Below are positions 37,100 to 38,248 of a stretch of DNA of 38,248 nucleotides, piece after piece. Position 1 is the stretch's first letter; each line of letters opens with the position of its first letter. Position numbers and translations under genes: made by a program. The stretch is from Tubiluchus corallicola (taxonomy: Eukaryota; Priapulida; Priapulimorpha; Priapulimorphida; Tubiluchidae), in assembly GCA_030141605.1 (NCBI GenBank), contig JAQGDQ010000491.1, positions 64,001 to 102,248 of the forward strand, given 5' to 3'. Below the pieces are notes generated by a model. That model was not told where the DNA came from and ran no database searches. It saw only the letters and a program-made list of their open reading frames with translations.

Positions 37100-38178
37100 A
37101 TTAAAGGGGAAGAAAGGGCCATTTTATCCCAAAACAGTTTGCATATAAAGTTATATTACTTTACTTAGCATTATTCTTGCCTGTTTAAAAGACTTACGTA
37201 ATTGGAAAAGAAAATTCTTAGTAATCAGGGTCGGCTGTAGCACTAGGTAAACTAGGCAGTTGCCTAGGGCACCAGAATCCCGGGGCACCAAATTCTGGTT
37301 ATAATTTTTTAATTTTGAAGGTTAGGCAAATTAATAGCATAGTATACGTGTAATTCGTTGTGTACACAACATTGATTGAATGACACAAACTAGCTGCACT
37401 ATTTTCCTGTCAAAATGTATGAGTCATTGATGCTAGCAAGTGTCTTCCCCCAGCAAAACACTCTGTTTTTGCTACATCTGGTTTCCTAAGATTACACGTC
37501 ATTTCACGCCAACATTACTGACACATTGCACTGCTTTTGTCCACAGTTTCTATATAAGTGCTTATAGAATGACCCATTCATTAATAAAAAAGTTCTTACT
37601 AAAGCATTTATGTAACTGTGGCAGATAAACATGTAAGATTCGAAATTTTTAGGACGAAATACAGGAAATGAAAGGTAAAAAGCTGACGAGTCTACTTTAT
37701 TATAATGATATACAAGAAAAATTCATTATGTGGGCGTGGTAAGGAATAGTAGGGACAGGGCATCAAATTACATAGAGCCGACCCTGTTAGAAATTTTAAT
37801 ATTAAAATGTTTATGCCAGCTGGTAAAATGTCATTGATTCACCTTTCCAATGTGCACCAATGATTGGCTAAAAAACATATTTTTAATCATATTGGCAATA
37901 TTTAAACTTTTGTTTAGTTAGCAACGAGTGTGCTGTGAATGCTCTGATTATTATCAAAACTTCACACAATGTTGTCTAAACTTTTATCAAACGATGTATC
38001 CTTAAAATGGCGGCACCTAATAGTTATCTAACGATCATGCTGCAGTTAACGATTTTAAATTTACCAGTTTTATACAGCATTGCCACTTATACTAATATTA
38101 ATACATGTTCTGTATGTAATAAGGCAGCAAGTGATTGATACAAAATTTTAAAGGCGAACTTTTTTAGCTTTATGTAAG
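37100..38178. repeat. Interspersed repeat family B, copy split by a hAT-like insertion
   Basis: Left part about 37100-37225 and right part about 37795-38178 together are collinear with the uninterrupted copy at 18733-19225. The gap is the element at 37226-37786 plus one target-site copy. Confidence 0.85.
37226..37786. mobile_element. Non-autonomous hAT-like DNA transposon nested in repeat B
   Basis: The left end CAGGGTCGGCTGTA and the reverse complement of the right end CAGGGTCGGCTCTA are terminal inverted repeats. Flanks TTAGTAAT (37218-37225) and TTAGAAAT (37787-37794) are an 8-bp target duplication with one mismatch. The start (CTAGGCAGTTGCCTAGGGCACC, overlapping words) resembles widespread hAT MITEs. 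The uninterrupted family B copy in intron 13 shows the empty site. Confidence 0.92.
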
Positions 38179-38248
38179 CAAAGGGTTATCTTGTGCCTTA
38201 AGTTTGATTCATTGCACTTTGAATGTTTTTTCATACAAAAGTGAAATG

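Larger units (their letters stand above)
37057..38248. other. Intron 37, partial
   Basis: Runs to the window end with no sign of the next FERM2 exon (expected to begin near VISVPEND). It is occupied almost entirely by a family B repeat interrupted by a hAT-like element. Confidence 0.85.

Noticed and set aside
1-38248. CRISPR array, operon structure or prokaryotic features
   Set aside because: The window is clearly a spliced eukaryotic gene. Its direct repeats are minisatellites without regular unique spacers.

Overview
The window is AT-rich animal genomic DNA carrying one large plus-strand gene, a class VII unconventional myosin (MYO7A type). It runs from about residue 19 of the usual protein (the exon open at base 1) into the F1 lobe of the second FERM domain (last exon ends at 37056). 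Both ends are missing: the first ~18 residues lie to the left, and roughly the last 260 residues (rest of FERM2) lie to the right. I found 37 exon positions (39 exons counting alternatives) totalling 5656 coding nt, or 1885 codons plus 1 nt, with every junction in phase. Long repeat-filled introns, U2 and U12 introns and several transposon families point to a metazoan, probably an invertebrate. I cannot name the phylum.

Layout: exons 1-15 (1-20688) encode the motor, with P-loop, switch I, TEDS-site Glu, switch II, relay helix and converter. Exons 16-18 (21900-22534) encode five IQ motifs. Exons 19-20 encode a charged helical stretch. Exons 21-26 (24631-28030) encode MyTH4-1, exons 27-31 (28200-33161) FERM1, exons 32-33 (33832-34912) SH3 and linker, exons 34-36 (35312-36578) MyTH4-2, and exon 37 (36836-37056) the start of FERM2.

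The most interesting features are inside the gene. Two motor exons are present as tandem alternative copies of identical length and phase. Exon 8a/8b is 80 nt each with only 72 nt between them; exon 10a/10b is 79 nt each and encodes the whole relay helix. In both cases exactly one copy must be used to keep frame, so the locus can make four motor variants. Using different exons, this resembles the alternative relay exon of Drosophila muscle myosin heavy chain. One MyTH4-2 intron is an AT-AC, U12-type intron (35479-35755). The acceptor of exon 37 sits at the end of a three-fold tandem duplication of the 3' splice site.

Introns hold three short hAT-like elements with degenerate 8-bp target duplications, pogo/Tigger-like MITE-type elements, two LINE C-terminal fragments on the minus strand, a tRNA-derived SINE, two fold-back elements (one with perfect 33-bp arms), shared interspersed repeats and several minisatellites. 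I see no second host gene and no RNA gene apart from the SINE head. Exon calls come from reading the translation against remembered MYO7A features; no alignment program was run.
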